Counted from the first letter of the stretch, positions 25,831 to 35,775 are shown. The stretch is DNA of 64,000 nt from Hyphomicrobiales bacterium (GCA_900468065.1 UBTA01000041.1:62001-126000); one strand, 5' to 3'. Notes: generated from the letters alone by a model not told the origin. Numbers and translations are program-made.

Positions 25831-26013
25831 GGTGGCTGTCCTTCAATTGACCTGGTGACTGCCGAAGTCTAGCACCCCGGCAGGATTGAAAACCTCAGAC
25901 CTGACGTCCGGAATCGGCCTCACCGCGGCAATCGAAGAGCTGGCGCGAAGCTCCGCCGCGAAAAGCGCCCCGCACTTCTCAGGCCGCGAGTGACCGGTTC
26001 AGAGAGAGCTCGC

Positions 26014-26430
26014 TCAAACAATGGTGATCACCACGTCGATGTTGCCGCGTGTGGCCTTGGAATACGGGCACGTCTGGTGTGCCGCCTCAGCCAGCTCCCG
26101 GGCGGCGTCTGGTTCAATACCTGGCAGGTTCACGTTGAGGCGGGCCTGCAGGAAGTAGGCGCCATCGCCGTTGACCAGATCGACTTCGGCATCCACGGCA
26201 GTCTCTGCCGGCAGCGCAATCTTCATCTTGCGGGCGGCAAGACCCATGGCCCCGATGAAACAGGCAGACCAGCCTGCTGCGAACAGTTGCTCCGGGTTAG
26301 TGCCGGCGCCGGATGTCCCGGGCGATGACAGCTTGATCTCGAGATTGCCATCGGAGCTGCGCGAAGCGCCGTCACGGCCGCCGGTGGTGTGGGTCTTGCC
26401 GGTATAGAGAACTTTTTCGATTTGGGTCAT
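26014..26430 (-). CDS. ohr: Organic hydroperoxide resistance protein Ohr
   Basis: 138 residues, thiol peroxidase of the OsmC/Ohr family that reduces organic and fatty-acid hydroperoxides with lipoyl or dithiol donors. It starts IEKVLYTGKTHTTGGRDGAS, the Ohr rather than OsmC signature. Both catalytic cysteines are present (GWSACFIGAMGLAARK and AHQTCPYSKATRGN). Start at ATG 26430 with AAAGGAAG upstream; the frame opens 16 codons earlier. No ohrR repressor gene is adjacent, so the regulator may lie elsewhere or the upstream GlxA or two-component system may act. It fits the redox-defence theme of the region. Confidence 0.93.
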   Translation of the reverse strand: MTQIEKVLYTGKTHTTGGRDGASRSSDGNLEIKLSSPGTSGAGTNPEQLFAAGWSACFIGAMGLAARKMKIALPAETAVDAEVDLVNGDGAYFLQARLNVNLPGIEPDAARELAEAAHQTCPYSKATRGNIDVVITIV

Positions 26431-26676
26431 CACAGAGCTTCCTTTGAATTTTGGCGCCTTGGCGCAATGACTGCTCACCAGCCATGGACGGCATAAGGCG
26501 ATCAGGACGTATCCCGCATGTGTGTGGATTGAGCGGAAGTGTAAGCCAGTGTGTCAGGCGGCGGGCTGATACAGTGTGGTGCAAAACGCCGCTGACGAGT
26601 CGCCTGCCCGCAAAGAGGCAGGATCTTCCCGCGGGCTTGTGTCACCGGCAGCGAAGCTTGTAACCGCCGGTGCTTT

Positions 26677-28443
26677 TCATCCGAATGTGAAGACGAAGGC
26701 TTCGACGCCTGGGTCGAGAAAGCGGATTTCGAAGGTCCGCTCCTGGACATCGGCCGCCTGCCGCACAAGTTGATAGAGCCGGGTTTCCGAGACAGTGCCG
26801 TTGCCATCGGCATCGACGTCGTTGCCATGGTTTTCGCCCGGCACATTGCCATCGACCTTCACCTGGAACCGGACCGGTTTGTCACCGGCGCCCGTGCCGA
26901 GCACCAGATGCAGATCGCGGGCGCTGAATTGGTAAGTGATGCCGCCGCCTGCCCTGTTCAGCGTTGCCTGCTCGGGCCCGACAGTCCAGTTTCCGGACAG
27001 GCCCCACTCGTTCAGCCGGGGCTCGGCCGCGGTATAGTCCTGCGCCCGGTCCCCGCTCATCCCTTGCGGCGAGACGAAGTTCTGCGCCCGCTTATAGCCG
27101 ATAGAGGTCTCAGCGGACCGGAGATGGCCAAGGTCGGGGGCCACATGGGCGCCCTTCGCATCAGGCGCTGTGATGTCCTTGCGGGCCCTTTGACTTCCTG
27201 CCTCGGCCAGGAGATCCTGAATGACCTTTTCGGACGCGTCGTACTCGCCCTCGCCAAAATGATGGTAGCGGATCTGGCCATCGACGTCTGCGATATAATG
27301 GGCTGGCCAATAACTGTTCTGGAAGGCGCGCCAGATATTGAAGTCGTTGTCGACTGCGACGGGATAGCTGATCTGGAACTCATTGATGGCGCGCTTGACG
27401 TTGTCGATCTTCTTTTCGAAGGCGAATTCCGGCGCGTGCACGCCGATGACGACAAGGCCCTGATCCTTATATTTTTCCGCCCATTCCCGAACATAGGGAA
27501 CGGTGCGAATGCAGTTGATGCAGGAGTAGGTCCAGAAGTCGATCAGCACCACCTTGCCGCGCAGCTCATCGCTCGTCAGCGGCGGTGAATTCAGCCACTC
27601 GACCGCTCCGCCAAGCGACGGCAACAGACCTTCAACCGGAAGGCCGCTGTGAAAACCCCGACGCGCATCGCCAGCCGTAAGCGCCATGCTGCCCGCGCCA
27701 TCAGCAGAAGCCGGCCTGTCGATTTTAACCGCATTGATCAGTGCCTGTTCAATTTTGCTGGTGCTTGCGCTCGAAAGCCGCGCCAGAGCACCGGTATCAG
27801 CACCCAGACCAATGGCTGCGACCCCGGAGAGCACCGCGATGCCGAAGCCGCGGCGAACCCATTCGCCCATGCCCAGCGATTGCTTCATGACCGCGAAAAC
27901 ACGGCCGCCGATCAACAGAGCCAGTGCGAGTGATGTCGCAGCGCCGGCGGAATAGGAAAGAAGCAGCACTGTGGTTTGGATGTTCGCACCCTGGAGAGCC
28001 GCGCCCGTCAACACCAGGCCGAGAATGGGTCCCGCGCATGGCGCCCACAGCAGTCCGGTCGCAACGCCTAGGAGGGTTGAGCTCCTGACCGTGGATGTTT
28101 TCGAGGTCTTACCGTTCGAGCTTAGAAGGCGGTTTCCAAATGCAACGACGGGCTGCGTGATGATGGTGGCGACGCGCGGCGACAGAAGCGTCACTCCGAA
28201 AAGGGCAAGGAGCGCAATCGCGGCGTAGCGGCCATACTCATTGGCGTGAACCGCCCAACTTCCGCCGACGGCAGCAAGCGTTGCAACGGCCGCAAATGTG
28301 GCGACCATGCCGAGCAGCATCGGCAGGGTGCTTTTGATAAAGGGCTGCTCTGCCCGGGCAAAGACAAAGGGAAGGACCGGCAGGATGCAGGGACTGAGTA
28401 TTGTCAGCGCACCTCCGAGATACGCTATGAAGAGAAGGGTCAT
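26677..28443 (-). CDS. dipZ: DipZ: CcdA-like membrane domain + thioredoxin + CBM-like
   Basis: 588 residues. The N-terminal membrane part, residues 1 to about 230, is DsbD/CcdA-like (AYLGGALTILSPCILPVLPF, then several helices and LLGVATGLLWAPCAGPILGL), with two membrane cysteines that relay electrons across the inner membrane. A periplasmic thioredoxin-like domain follows with the redox motif CINCIRTVP (WTYSCINC). The C-terminal 150 residues form the DipZ carbohydrate-binding-like beta domain (FSARDLHLVLGTGAGDKPVR). It would reduce periplasmic disulfides or peroxidised substrates, matching Ohr next door (197 bp between the start of ohr and the end of this gene). Start ATG 28443 has TTGAGGAAA in front. 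Confidence 0.92.
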   Translation of the reverse strand: MTLLFIAYLGGALTILSPCILPVLPFVFARAEQPFIKSTLPMLLGMVATFAAVATLAAVGGSWAVHANEYGRYAAIALLALFGVTLLSPRVATIITQPVVAFGNRLLSSNGKTSKTSTVRSSTLLGVATGLLWAPCAGPILGLVLTGAALQGANIQTTVLLLSYSAGAATSLALALLIGGRVFAVMKQSLGMGEWVRRGFGIAVLSGVAAIGLGADTGALARLSSASTSKIEQALINAVKIDRPASADGAGSMALTAGDARRGFHSGLPVEGLLPSLGGAVEWLNSPPLTSDELRGKVVLIDFWTYSCINCIRTVPYVREWAEKYKDQGLVVIGVHAPEFAFEKKIDNVKRAINEFQISYPVAVDNDFNIWRAFQNSYWPAHYIADVDGQIRYHHFGEGEYDASEKVIQDLLAEAGSQRARKDITAPDAKGAHVAPDLGHLRSAETSIGYKRAQNFVSPQGMSGDRAQDYTAAEPRLNEWGLSGNWTVGPEQATLNRAGGGITYQFSARDLHLVLGTGAGDKPVRFQVKVDGNVPGENHGNDVDADGNGTVSETRLYQLVRQAADVQERTFEIRFLDPGVEAFVFTFG

Positions 28444-28605
28444 CGTCGTTTCCTCAACCTGAAGGGATGGCGCTGAGATCAGCGCAGCCGCATCAGGCGG
28501 TATCGACGTATCCCGGATGTGTTCCGATCGGCCGGGAACTGTACCAAAATGTGTGCATAGGCCTGATTGTTACAGTGAGCTACACGCAAATTGGGATTCT
28601 TCTTA

Positions 28606-28634
28606 CTGGTGCCGTCCGGTTCGGGCGGCACCAG
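28606..28634. terminator. Perfect 9-bp stem hairpin
   Basis: CTGGTGCCG and CGGCACCAG pair around an 11-base loop, just past the stop of the secreted hydrolase gene (minus strand). No long T-run follows on that strand. Likely an intrinsic or processing hairpin. Confidence 0.55.
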
Positions 28635-28648
28635 TTTGGCTGTCAGGG

Positions 28649-29416
28649 TCAGTGGGAGACGGCTCGCGCCGCCGTGACGATCAGCGCCGCGACAACGTCC
28701 GGCTTTGATGCATAGACGGCGTGGCTGGCCTTGACTTCGGAGACCTTGCTGCCAGCCCGCTTGGCCATATCGCGTTCGAGGTCTGGATTGATCGACCTGT
28801 CTTCAGTTGCAACGAGCGCCCAGCTTGGTTTCGACTTCCAAGCCGGAGCACTTGCCTCCGTCGTGAACGCCCTCTGCGACGCAAAGACCTGCGACCGCGC
28901 CAGAAATTCAGCATCGGCCTTGGGCAGGTCCGCAGCGAAAAGTTCTGGAAACGCTTCGGGATCCAGATAGAAGAAATGGTCCTTGGTTACGAGAAGTCCG
29001 CCCTTCTTCATGTTGATCACCGGTTTGCTCTGGGCCAGATCCACCAGGCTTTCGCCAGCGTCGGGCTGGAACGCGGCGATATAGACGAGGCCTGCGACGT
29101 TCTCGGCATTGCCGGCATCGCTGATCACCATGCCTCCATAGCTGTGGCCGACCAGGATGGCTGGACCGTCCTGAAGTGCAAGCACCCGTTTGACGGCCGA
29201 AATATCGTCTTCGAGGGATGTCAGAGGCTGTTGAACAACGGTCACGCTGTACCCTTTTTTCGTCAGGGCATCGGAAACATCGCGCCATCCTGAACCGTCG
29301 GCGAAGGCACCATGGGCGATGACGACATTTTTCACCTCGGCGGCCGAGGCGCCGGAAACGGGTGTGGCGGCAGAGAGCGCGAGAGCGGCAATCGCGAGCG
29401 AAAGAAGCTGTTTCAT
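28649..29416 (-). CDS. Exported alpha/beta hydrolase
   Basis: 255 residues. Signal peptide (MKQLLSLAIAALALSAATPV, cleavage near ASA). Hydrolase core: NVVIAHGAFADGSGWRDV (oxyanion HGAFADGS), AILVGHSYGGMVISDAG with nucleophile Ser in GHSYGG, and a C-terminal KASHAVYASKPDVVAALI with the catalytic His. It belongs to the small esterase-like group related to plant salicylate/HNL esterases and bacterial secreted hydrolases. Start ATG 29416 has AAGGAAAT upstream; the frame opens 19 codons earlier. Divergent from the response-regulator gene, so it may be a target of that two-component system (position only). Confidence 0.88.
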   Translation of the reverse strand: MKQLLSLAIAALALSAATPVSGASAAEVKNVVIAHGAFADGSGWRDVSDALTKKGYSVTVVQQPLTSLEDDISAVKRVLALQDGPAILVGHSYGGMVISDAGNAENVAGLVYIAAFQPDAGESLVDLAQSKPVINMKKGGLLVTKDHFFYLDPEAFPELFAADLPKADAEFLARSQVFASQRAFTTEASAPAWKSKPSWALVATEDRSINPDLERDMAKRAGSKVSEVKASHAVYASKPDVVAALIVTAARAVSH

Positions 29417-29661
29417 TGCGACATTTCCTTCAGGTTCGGGCCCCCGCAGGGATCGCGGCGGCGACGGAGACACGTGTCATTCACACGCTTTTCCACCAGG
29501 GTGAAGGATGGGCGGACGGCTTGGGGCGAAAATTTTGTCAGGCAATGTATCGAGCAGAAATGCTGATACAGTGGCTTACAATTCTTCAGAAATTGCGCCT
29601 CGACCAACCACGGGACTATGCTGCTAAGGCTGTGCCAGGACCCGACAGAAAGTGCAAAGCC

Positions 29662-30402
29662 ATGGATCATATCGATCACATCCTGATCGTCGACGATGAC
29701 CGCGAAATCCGCGAGCTGGTTTCGAGCTACCTCAAGAAGAACGGGCTGCGCGTCACCGTAGCCGCCGACGGCCGGCACATGCGGGCCTTTCTTGAAACCG
29801 ACTCGGTCGATCTGATCGTTCTCGATGTGATGATGCCGGGGGATGACGGGCTTGTGCTTTGCCGGGAGCTACGGGCCGGAAAGCACAAGGCAACCCCCAT
29901 CCTGATGCTGACGGCGCGGAGTGACGAAACCGACCGCATCATTGGCCTGGAAATGGGCGCCGACGATTATCTGGTAAAACCATTTGCTGCGAGGGAGTTG
30001 CTTGCCCGCATCAATGCGGTCCTGCGCCGCACCCGGATGCTTCCTCCCAATCTGCAGATCACCGAAGCCGGACAGCTGCTGAAATTCGGCGCCTGGCAGC
30101 TCGACACATCCAACCGCCATCTGCTCGACGAGAACGGCACCATCGTGACGCTGAGCGGTGCCGAATACCGGCTGCTGCGCGTCTTCGTCGATCATCCGCA
30201 GCGCGTCCTGAACCGGGATCAGCTTTTGAACCTGACCCAGGGCCGCGATGCCGAGCTGTTCGATCGTTCCATCGACCTTCTGGTCAGCCGCCTTCGCCAG
30301 CGCCTGCACGACGACGCCCGCGAACCGGCCTATATTAAGACGGTGCGCAGCGAAGGTTACGTCTTTTCTGTACCGGTCCAGATCATCGAGGCCAGATCGT
30401 GA
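29662..30402 (+). CDS. OmpR-family response regulator
   Basis: 246 residues. Receiver domain: HILIVDDDREIRELVSSYLK acidic pair, LIVLDVMMPGDDGL with the phosphoryl Asp, LTARS, and YLVKPFAARELLARI with the conserved Lys. C-terminal winged helix: LSGAEYRLLRVFVDHPQRVL and RSIDLLVSRLRQRL, GYVF. Start ATG 29662 begins the domain; the frame is open further upstream. Its stop overlaps the kinase GTG (GTGA). It may control the exported hydrolase or the redox genes, but I see no operator. Confidence 0.93.
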   Translation: MDHIDHILIVDDDREIRELVSSYLKKNGLRVTVAADGRHMRAFLETDSVDLIVLDVMMPGDDGLVLCRELRAGKHKATPILMLTARSDETDRIIGLEMGADDYLVKPFAARELLARINAVLRRTRMLPPNLQITEAGQLLKFGAWQLDTSNRHLLDENGTIVTLSGAEYRLLRVFVDHPQRVLNRDQLLNLTQGRDAELFDRSIDLLVSRLRQRLHDDAREPAYIKTVRSEGYVFSVPVQIIEARS

Positions 30403-31721
30403 GCGCGTCGTCGGCCACGCGACAGCCGTTCCGTTCCTGGCCGACCACGCTCGGATCACGACTGTTCCTGATCTTCCTGGCAGCGCTTATCATCGCCAAC
30501 GGATTGTCCTTTGGCGTCCTCTTCTTCGAGCGCTACGTCATGGTCGAGGCGATGCTGCTCAACAATCTCGACAAGGATGTGACCACAGCCATCGCGCTGC
30601 TCGACCGTTTGCCTGCGAGCGAACGGCCAGACTGGGTGGGCCAGCTCGATCGCAGGACCTATCGCTATGTGTTGGGGCCGGGCCTGCCCGGTGTCCCCGA
30701 CGTGACGGGGCTCGGCGCAGAAATGGCCGATACCATCCGCAAGGCGATCGGCGACCGGTTTGCCGTAACGGTTATGTCGATCCCAGGAGCCAACGAGCGC
30801 ATGCAGGCGCATTTGACACTGAGCGATGGCGCGCCGTTGACGATCGATGTTTATCCAACGACCATGCCGCTGGCAAAATGGTTGCCGTATGTGCTTTTGG
30901 CTCAGCTTCTTCTTCTTATTCTCTGCAGCTGGTTTGCGGTTCGGCTGGCGATCCGCCCGCTGGTCAATCTGGCTGATGCTGTCAATGCACTCGATCCCGG
31001 CAAGAGCGTTGCGAAGCTCAGCGAGAGAGGGCCGCGCGAAGTCGTCTATGCCGCCAGCGCATTCAATGCGATGCGCGACCGGATTGCCCGGTATCTGCAG
31101 GAACGGGTACAAATCCTCGCGGCGATTTCCCACGACCTGCAAACCCCGATCACCCGAATGAAACTGCGGGCGGAACTTGCGGAAGATTCCTTGGAAAAGG
31201 ACAAGCTCTTGAAGGACCTGACCGAGATCGAGCGGCTGGTTCACGAAGGGGTGAGCTACGCGCGCAGCGCGCACGGCAATGATGAGAAACCCGCCCGCAT
31301 CGACATCGATTCCTTCATCGAGAGCCTCGTCTATGATTATCAGGACATCGGCAAAGCTGTCGCCTTGAGTGGAAAGGCCGGCATAACCTTGGTTACGCGT
31401 CCCCATGCCCTGCGTCGCATCCTCACAAACCTCATCGACAACGCCTTGAAATTCGGTGCAGCCGCCGAGGTTCGCATATCAAGGACGGACGGCGATTCGA
31501 TAGCGATTGAAATACTGGACAAAGGCCCCGGCATTCCCCCGGAACATCTCGAAGACGTCCTTCAACCTTTCTTTCGCATCGAGACTTCGAGAAATAGGGA
31601 GACCGGCGGCACGGGCCTGGGACTTGCAATAGTCCAGGAGCTTTCGCGGGCGATCGGTGCGACGCTGACCCTGAGCAACCGAAACCAGGGCGGTTTGTCG
31701 GTTCGGATTTTGATGCCTTGA
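30399..31721 (+). CDS. Sensor histidine kinase, EnvZ-like architecture
   Basis: 440 residues, partner of the regulator before it (GTGA overlap, GTG start). TM1 (LFLIFLAALIIANGLSFGVLF), a periplasmic sensor of about 120 residues, TM2 (WLPYVLLAQLLLLILCSWF), HAMP, then H box AAISHDLQTPITRMKL, N box NLIDNALKFG, G1 DKGPGIPPEHLEDV, and G2 TGGTGLGLAIVQELSRAIGA. All catalytic boxes are intact. The periplasmic signal is unknown; the neighbours suggest oxidative or envelope stress. Confidence 0.93.
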   Translation: MSASSATRQPFRSWPTTLGSRLFLIFLAALIIANGLSFGVLFFERYVMVEAMLLNNLDKDVTTAIALLDRLPASERPDWVGQLDRRTYRYVLGPGLPGVPDVTGLGAEMADTIRKAIGDRFAVTVMSIPGANERMQAHLTLSDGAPLTIDVYPTTMPLAKWLPYVLLAQLLLLILCSWFAVRLAIRPLVNLADAVNALDPGKSVAKLSERGPREVVYAASAFNAMRDRIARYLQERVQILAAISHDLQTPITRMKLRAELAEDSLEKDKLLKDLTEIERLVHEGVSYARSAHGNDEKPARIDIDSFIESLVYDYQDIGKAVALSGKAGITLVTRPHALRRILTNLIDNALKFGAAAEVRISRTDGDSIAIEILDKGPGIPPEHLEDVLQPFFRIETSRNRETGGTGLGLAIVQELSRAIGATLTLSNRNQGGLSVRILMP

Positions 31722-32250
31722 TCCGGGTGTCGGCGAGAAGGCCAGGCGGTATCCATTGGCGGGAGTATGTTCCCACACGGCTCCGCCGCTTTGTTGATCA
31801 CCTCGTCGAACAACTATGCCGAACGCCCGGCTGCCCGACAAACGCTGTCGTGTGGGTTTTGCTTTGAGGTCGGCATGGCAATGGAAGATCGTCGCTCCGG
31901 CAGTAAAACTGCATTTCCTGGAGGAGCTTACGACCGGGGTTGATGTTGCAAGTACGCCACATCTCAACGCTCAGTCGAAAATTTCTCCGGGTTGACTTGG
32001 CCTGCGCGCGCAACTCATCTAGGGTTGCGCATCATCAACACGGTTCGAGGGAGTTTTCGATGGCTAATTTTTCCAGCTCCCCGGTGGCTTCCGCGCATAT
32101 CGCCTGAAGCCGTCAGCGTTTTCCAACGCGAGAGAACCTGATGGACGGGTTTTAACCCTCCTGTCGATCGTTCCTCACCAAACCATTTCGCGCCGTTATG
32201 CGCGGACATCCTTTTCCCTATGACGGAGCCGGCGAAAGCCGCATACATCC
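31722..32250. other. Gene-free stretch
   Basis: About 530 bp between the sensor kinase and the ABC exporter, both on the plus strand. Short frames on both strands show no family resemblance. It should contain the exporter promoter; I could not assign one. Confidence 0.5.
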
Positions 32251-34071
32251 ATGGCCTTTGGTTTTAAATCCCGCCGTAATGGCGCTTTTCGCAGCGTTTT
32301 CCGTTTTTGCTGGGCTCATTGGAAGCATCAGCCGGGCCGCGCCTCTTTCATGTTGTTCACAGTGATGCTTTCCACGGTTGCAGATGTGCTGACGCCTTTG
32401 TTCTCCGGGCGCCTGGTCGATGCGGTGGTGTCTGGACATGCGAGCGACGCGACGACCTGGAACAATGCCGTCAACGCCTTCTTTTGGCTGATGGCTTTGT
32501 CGATCGGCGCGGTCATCCTGCGGCATGCCACATTCACCGCCATCATCGGCTTCACGCTGAAGTCGATGTCGGAGATCGCAGCGAATTCCTTCTCCCATAT
32601 CCAGCGTTTTTCGAGCGATTGGCACGCCAACAGCTTTGCCGGCTCCACTGTTCGCAAGGTTACGCGGGGTATGTGGGCGCTCGATCTGCTCAACGACACC
32701 GTCTTCGTTGCGCTGTTCCCATCGCTGGTGATGCTCATTGGCTCGACCATTCTGATGACCTGGTACTGGCCGATGATGGGATTGCTGGTCGGCGCCGGAT
32801 CGGTCCTGTTCATCGCGTTCACCGCGACCATGGCTTTGCGCTATGTCGCGCCAATGGCGAGCATGGCCAATAGCTGGGATACACGCCTTGGCGGCGCACT
32901 CGCCGATGCCGTGACCTGCAACGCCGTAGTCAAGGCTTTTGGCGCCGAAGACCGGGAGGACGAGCGTCTCTCCTCTGTGACACGCAAGTGGCAGGATCGC
33001 ACAGCACGCACTTGGACGCGGGGCACCCTGAACGGTACCTTGCAGAATGCGCTGCTCAGCCTGTTGCGCGGTTGCGTGCTGGGACTGGCACTTTGGCTTT
33101 GGGCCAACGGCAAGGCCAATGCCGGCGACATCACCTTCGTGCTCACAGCCTTTTTCATTCTTCAGGGCTATCTGCGTGAAATCGGCATGCACATTCGCAA
33201 CCTGCAACGTTCAGTCAACGACATGGAAGAGCTCGTGACCATCCATGAGCAGTCTTTGGGCGTGGAGGACGTTGCGGGCGCCCCAGCTCTCCATGTGACG
33301 GCCGGCTTGATCACGTTCGACAATGTCACCTTTCACTACGGCAACCACCATGCCCCGCTTTACAAGGACTTCTCCGTCACCATCCAACCGGGTGAGCGGG
33401 TTGGTCTCGTCGGCCATTCCGGCTCGGGAAAGACGACTTTCATCAAGCTGATCCAGCGGCTCCATGACGTGAACCACGGCGCGATCTCGATCGACGAGCA
33501 GAATATTTCCAAGGTGACGCAGACCTCACTACGCCGCCAGATCGCCATTGTTCAGCAGGAACCCATCTTGTTTCACCGTTCGCTGGCGGAAAATATCGCG
33601 TATGCGAGGCCAACGGCCACGCAAGCGGAGATCAGGACTGCTGCGCGGCTCGCCAGCGCACATGACTTCATCGAGGCGTTGCCTAAGGGCTATGCGACGC
33701 TTGTTGGTGAACGCGGCATCAAGCTTTCCGGTGGCGAACGGCAACGCATCGCCATCGCCCGCGCTTTCCTGGCCGATGCGCCGATCCTGATCCTCGACGA
33801 AGCGACCTCAAGCCTCGATTCGGAATCGGAGATGCTCATCCAGCAGGCGATGGAGAGGCTGATGCAGGACCGCACGACGCTCGTCGTCGCTCACCGCCTG
33901 TCGACTGTACGCGCGCTCGATCGGTTGCTGGTCTTCGACCACGGGCATATCGCCGAGGAAGGCACCCATGCCAGCCTTATCCGGCGCAAGAGCGGAATCT
34001 ATCGCGGGCTGTTTGAGCGCCAGGCGCTAGAACTGACGAAGGGCATCGTGAGCGATGGGCTGATCGGCTGA
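32251..34071 (+). CDS. ABC exporter, fused membrane and ATPase domains
   Basis: 606 residues. The N-terminal six-helix ABC membrane domain (about residues 25-320, for example PGRASFMLFTVMLSTVADVL) is followed by the nucleotide-binding domain: Walker A GLVGHSGSGKTTFIKLIQ, Q loop QQEPILFH, signature LSGGERQRIAIARAF, Walker B PILILDEATSS, H loop VVAHRLSTVRALD. Works as a homodimer or half-transporter pair in the inner membrane, exporting lipids, peptides or drugs (MsbA or multidrug type). Substrate not assignable. Promoter must lie in the gap before it. Confidence 0.93.
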   Translation: MAFGFKSRRNGAFRSVFRFCWAHWKHQPGRASFMLFTVMLSTVADVLTPLFSGRLVDAVVSGHASDATTWNNAVNAFFWLMALSIGAVILRHATFTAIIGFTLKSMSEIAANSFSHIQRFSSDWHANSFAGSTVRKVTRGMWALDLLNDTVFVALFPSLVMLIGSTILMTWYWPMMGLLVGAGSVLFIAFTATMALRYVAPMASMANSWDTRLGGALADAVTCNAVVKAFGAEDREDERLSSVTRKWQDRTARTWTRGTLNGTLQNALLSLLRGCVLGLALWLWANGKANAGDITFVLTAFFILQGYLREIGMHIRNLQRSVNDMEELVTIHEQSLGVEDVAGAPALHVTAGLITFDNVTFHYGNHHAPLYKDFSVTIQPGERVGLVGHSGSGKTTFIKLIQRLHDVNHGAISIDEQNISKVTQTSLRRQIAIVQQEPILFHRSLAENIAYARPTATQAEIRTAARLASAHDFIEALPKGYATLVGERGIKLSGGERQRIAIARAFLADAPILILDEATSSLDSESEMLIQQAMERLMQDRTTLVVAHRLSTVRALDRLLVFDHGHIAEEGTHASLIRRKSGIYRGLFERQALELTKGIVSDGLIG

Positions 34072-34094
34072 TCGGCACCGGCTCGCCTCGACGG

Positions 34095-34120
34095 CGCCGC
34101 CACGACAGGTTGTGGCGGCG
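34095..34120. terminator. Perfect 9-bp hairpin between convergent genes
   Basis: CGCCGCCAC and GTGGCGGCG pair around GACAGGTT. It lies between the end of the ABC exporter and the end of the minus-strand MFS gene and may terminate both. Confidence 0.55.
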
Positions 34121-34257
34121 TTCGCGTGAGCTTGTTCCCCATGTGCGGGCTCTTGTAAATTCCCTCGTCGAGGTTCCAAACCGATGCATCGCCCCATGCG
34201 GATGAAAAATTGTAGCTTGGTAAGCATGTTGAGTACTCTTGAGCCCTACGTGACTGC

Positions 34258-35775
34258 TTAGGCAGAAGCGATCAACCTGCGACCACCAAAGACGACAAAG
34301 CTGATCGCTGCCAGTAACCACACACTGACGCCGCCATAGATCATCACCCAGCCAAAGCCCTCGGCGAGAGCTTGGTGAACGATGGCGTCTGATACGCCAA
34401 ACCCCGGCGAACCCGCGGTTCCTGCGGCGATTTTTTCCGCAAGAGAGCGAAAGGTGGATGGGTCCGTTTCGAACGGCATATTCGCCCTAAGCGACGACAA
34501 AACCCCCTCGACCAGGATAAAGCCCATGATCGGGATATTGATGGCAAGCGAGATCATGCGCGCGCTCATGTCGATGCCTGACGCCATTCCGGAGCGCGCA
34601 GGAGGCACCGCGCCCGTTGTGGTGTTGGTCACCGGCGTGTTGGTCAATCCAAGCCCGACGCCGGACAGAATGCAACCTGGCAGCATGGTGAGCCAGTCCG
34701 CATCCGCAGCATCGCTTCCGAGTTTCATCATCATGAAGCCGAGACCGATGGTGAACAGTCCAGCTGGAATGACGACGGTGGGCTGATAGCGCAAGGACAG
34801 GCGCTCGGCCACTGGCGGCATGACCAGGGCTGGCAGTGTATAGGCCAGTAGTCCCAGACCGGCGGCGATACTGTCATAGCCAAGGCCAGCCTGAAACCAG
34901 ATCGGCAGGTATATCATGAACGGCCAGAAGCTGATGTTCATGGCCGCAGACCCGATGATAGCGCCTGAAAAGGGGCGGATGCGGAACACCGAGAAATCGA
35001 ACATCGGCCTTGGGGTAAACTTTTCCGCAATGACAAAGGCGATGAAGCTTGCGATCGAGACAGACAAAATAGCAAGCGCGACCGGGTTTGCGAAGCCAAG
35101 CTCCGGGCCCTGGGTGATGAAGAAGGCGAGGCAGAACACCGCGACCGAAAGCGTGGTGATACCGATGAGGTCGAGACGCGTCGCATCTGGGTCACGCGAT
35201 TCCCGAACCCCGCTGGCCCCCAGTGTTAAGGTTACGATGCTGAGCGCCACATGGACAAGAAACACCCATTCCCAGCTCCACACCGCAACAATCGCGCCAC
35301 CGATAATCGGACCAAAACCCAGCCCAACACCCGAGACGATACCCCACCACCCGAAAGCCATGCTGCGCTCGCGTGGCGTGCGGAACTGATGCGAAAGGAT
35401 GGCGATCTGGCATACCAGCATCGCCCCCCCGCTCAGGCCCTGAAGCAAGCGGCCGCCGATCAGCACGGGAACGCTTTCGGTCAATCCGCAGGCCAGAGAC
35501 GCCACGCCAAAGGCGAAAATGCTGGCCATGAAAACTCGTTTGCGCCCAAAGCGATCCGCCAGCGCGCCCGTCGCCATCAGGACCATCGTGACCCCTATGG
35601 TATAGGCGTTCATAATCCACTGTAGCTGTATGAAGTCCGCTCTCAGTACCTGTTCGAGTGTCGGCAGGATAGCCGGAACGCTGGAGATCTCGAGGCCAAA
35701 CATCAGGGCAGATAGGCAAACGGCGGCGAGAGCAGCGCTTGGGTTACCGGTCGAGAGGGATCTTGCGATGGTCAT
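34258..35775 (-). CDS. DHA2-type MFS drug exporter
   Basis: 505 residues, 14-helix EmrB/QacA-like exporter: LSALMFGLEISSVPAILPTL first helix, QLQWIMNAYTIGVTMVLMAT, GALADRFGRKRVFMASIFAF (motif A), RLLQGLSGGAMLVCQ (motif B-like), and PTLVAN-type loops further on. Exports hydrophobic compounds by proton exchange. Transcribed divergently from a LysR regulator gene 170 bp away, the usual arrangement for a LysR-controlled efflux pump. Confidence 0.92.
   Translation of the reverse strand: MTIARSLSTGNPSAALAAVCLSALMFGLEISSVPAILPTLEQVLRADFIQLQWIMNAYTIGVTMVLMATGALADRFGRKRVFMASIFAFGVASLACGLTESVPVLIGGRLLQGLSGGAMLVCQIAILSHQFRTPRERSMAFGWWGIVSGVGLGFGPIIGGAIVAVWSWEWVFLVHVALSIVTLTLGASGVRESRDPDATRLDLIGITTLSVAVFCLAFFITQGPELGFANPVALAILSVSIASFIAFVIAEKFTPRPMFDFSVFRIRPFSGAIIGSAAMNISFWPFMIYLPIWFQAGLGYDSIAAGLGLLAYTLPALVMPPVAERLSLRYQPTVVIPAGLFTIGLGFMMMKLGSDAADADWLTMLPGCILSGVGLGLTNTPVTNTTTGAVPPARSGMASGIDMSARMISLAINIPIMGFILVEGVLSSLRANMPFETDPSTFRSLAEKIAAGTAGSPGFGVSDAIVHQALAEGFGWVMIYGGVSVWLLAAISFVVFGGRRLIASA

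Noticed and set aside
24152-25846. 564-codon minus-strand open frame
   Set aside because: Exact antisense shadow of the flavoprotein gene, with Arg/Gly-rich random composition and no domain.
26770-27588. 272-codon plus-strand open frame
   Set aside because: Antisense to dipZ, which has clear domains and codon use; this frame has none.
30456-31406. 316-codon minus-strand open frame
   Set aside because: Antisense shadow of the sensor kinase.
32218-33207. 329-codon minus-strand open frame
   Set aside because: Shadow of the ABC exporter membrane domain.
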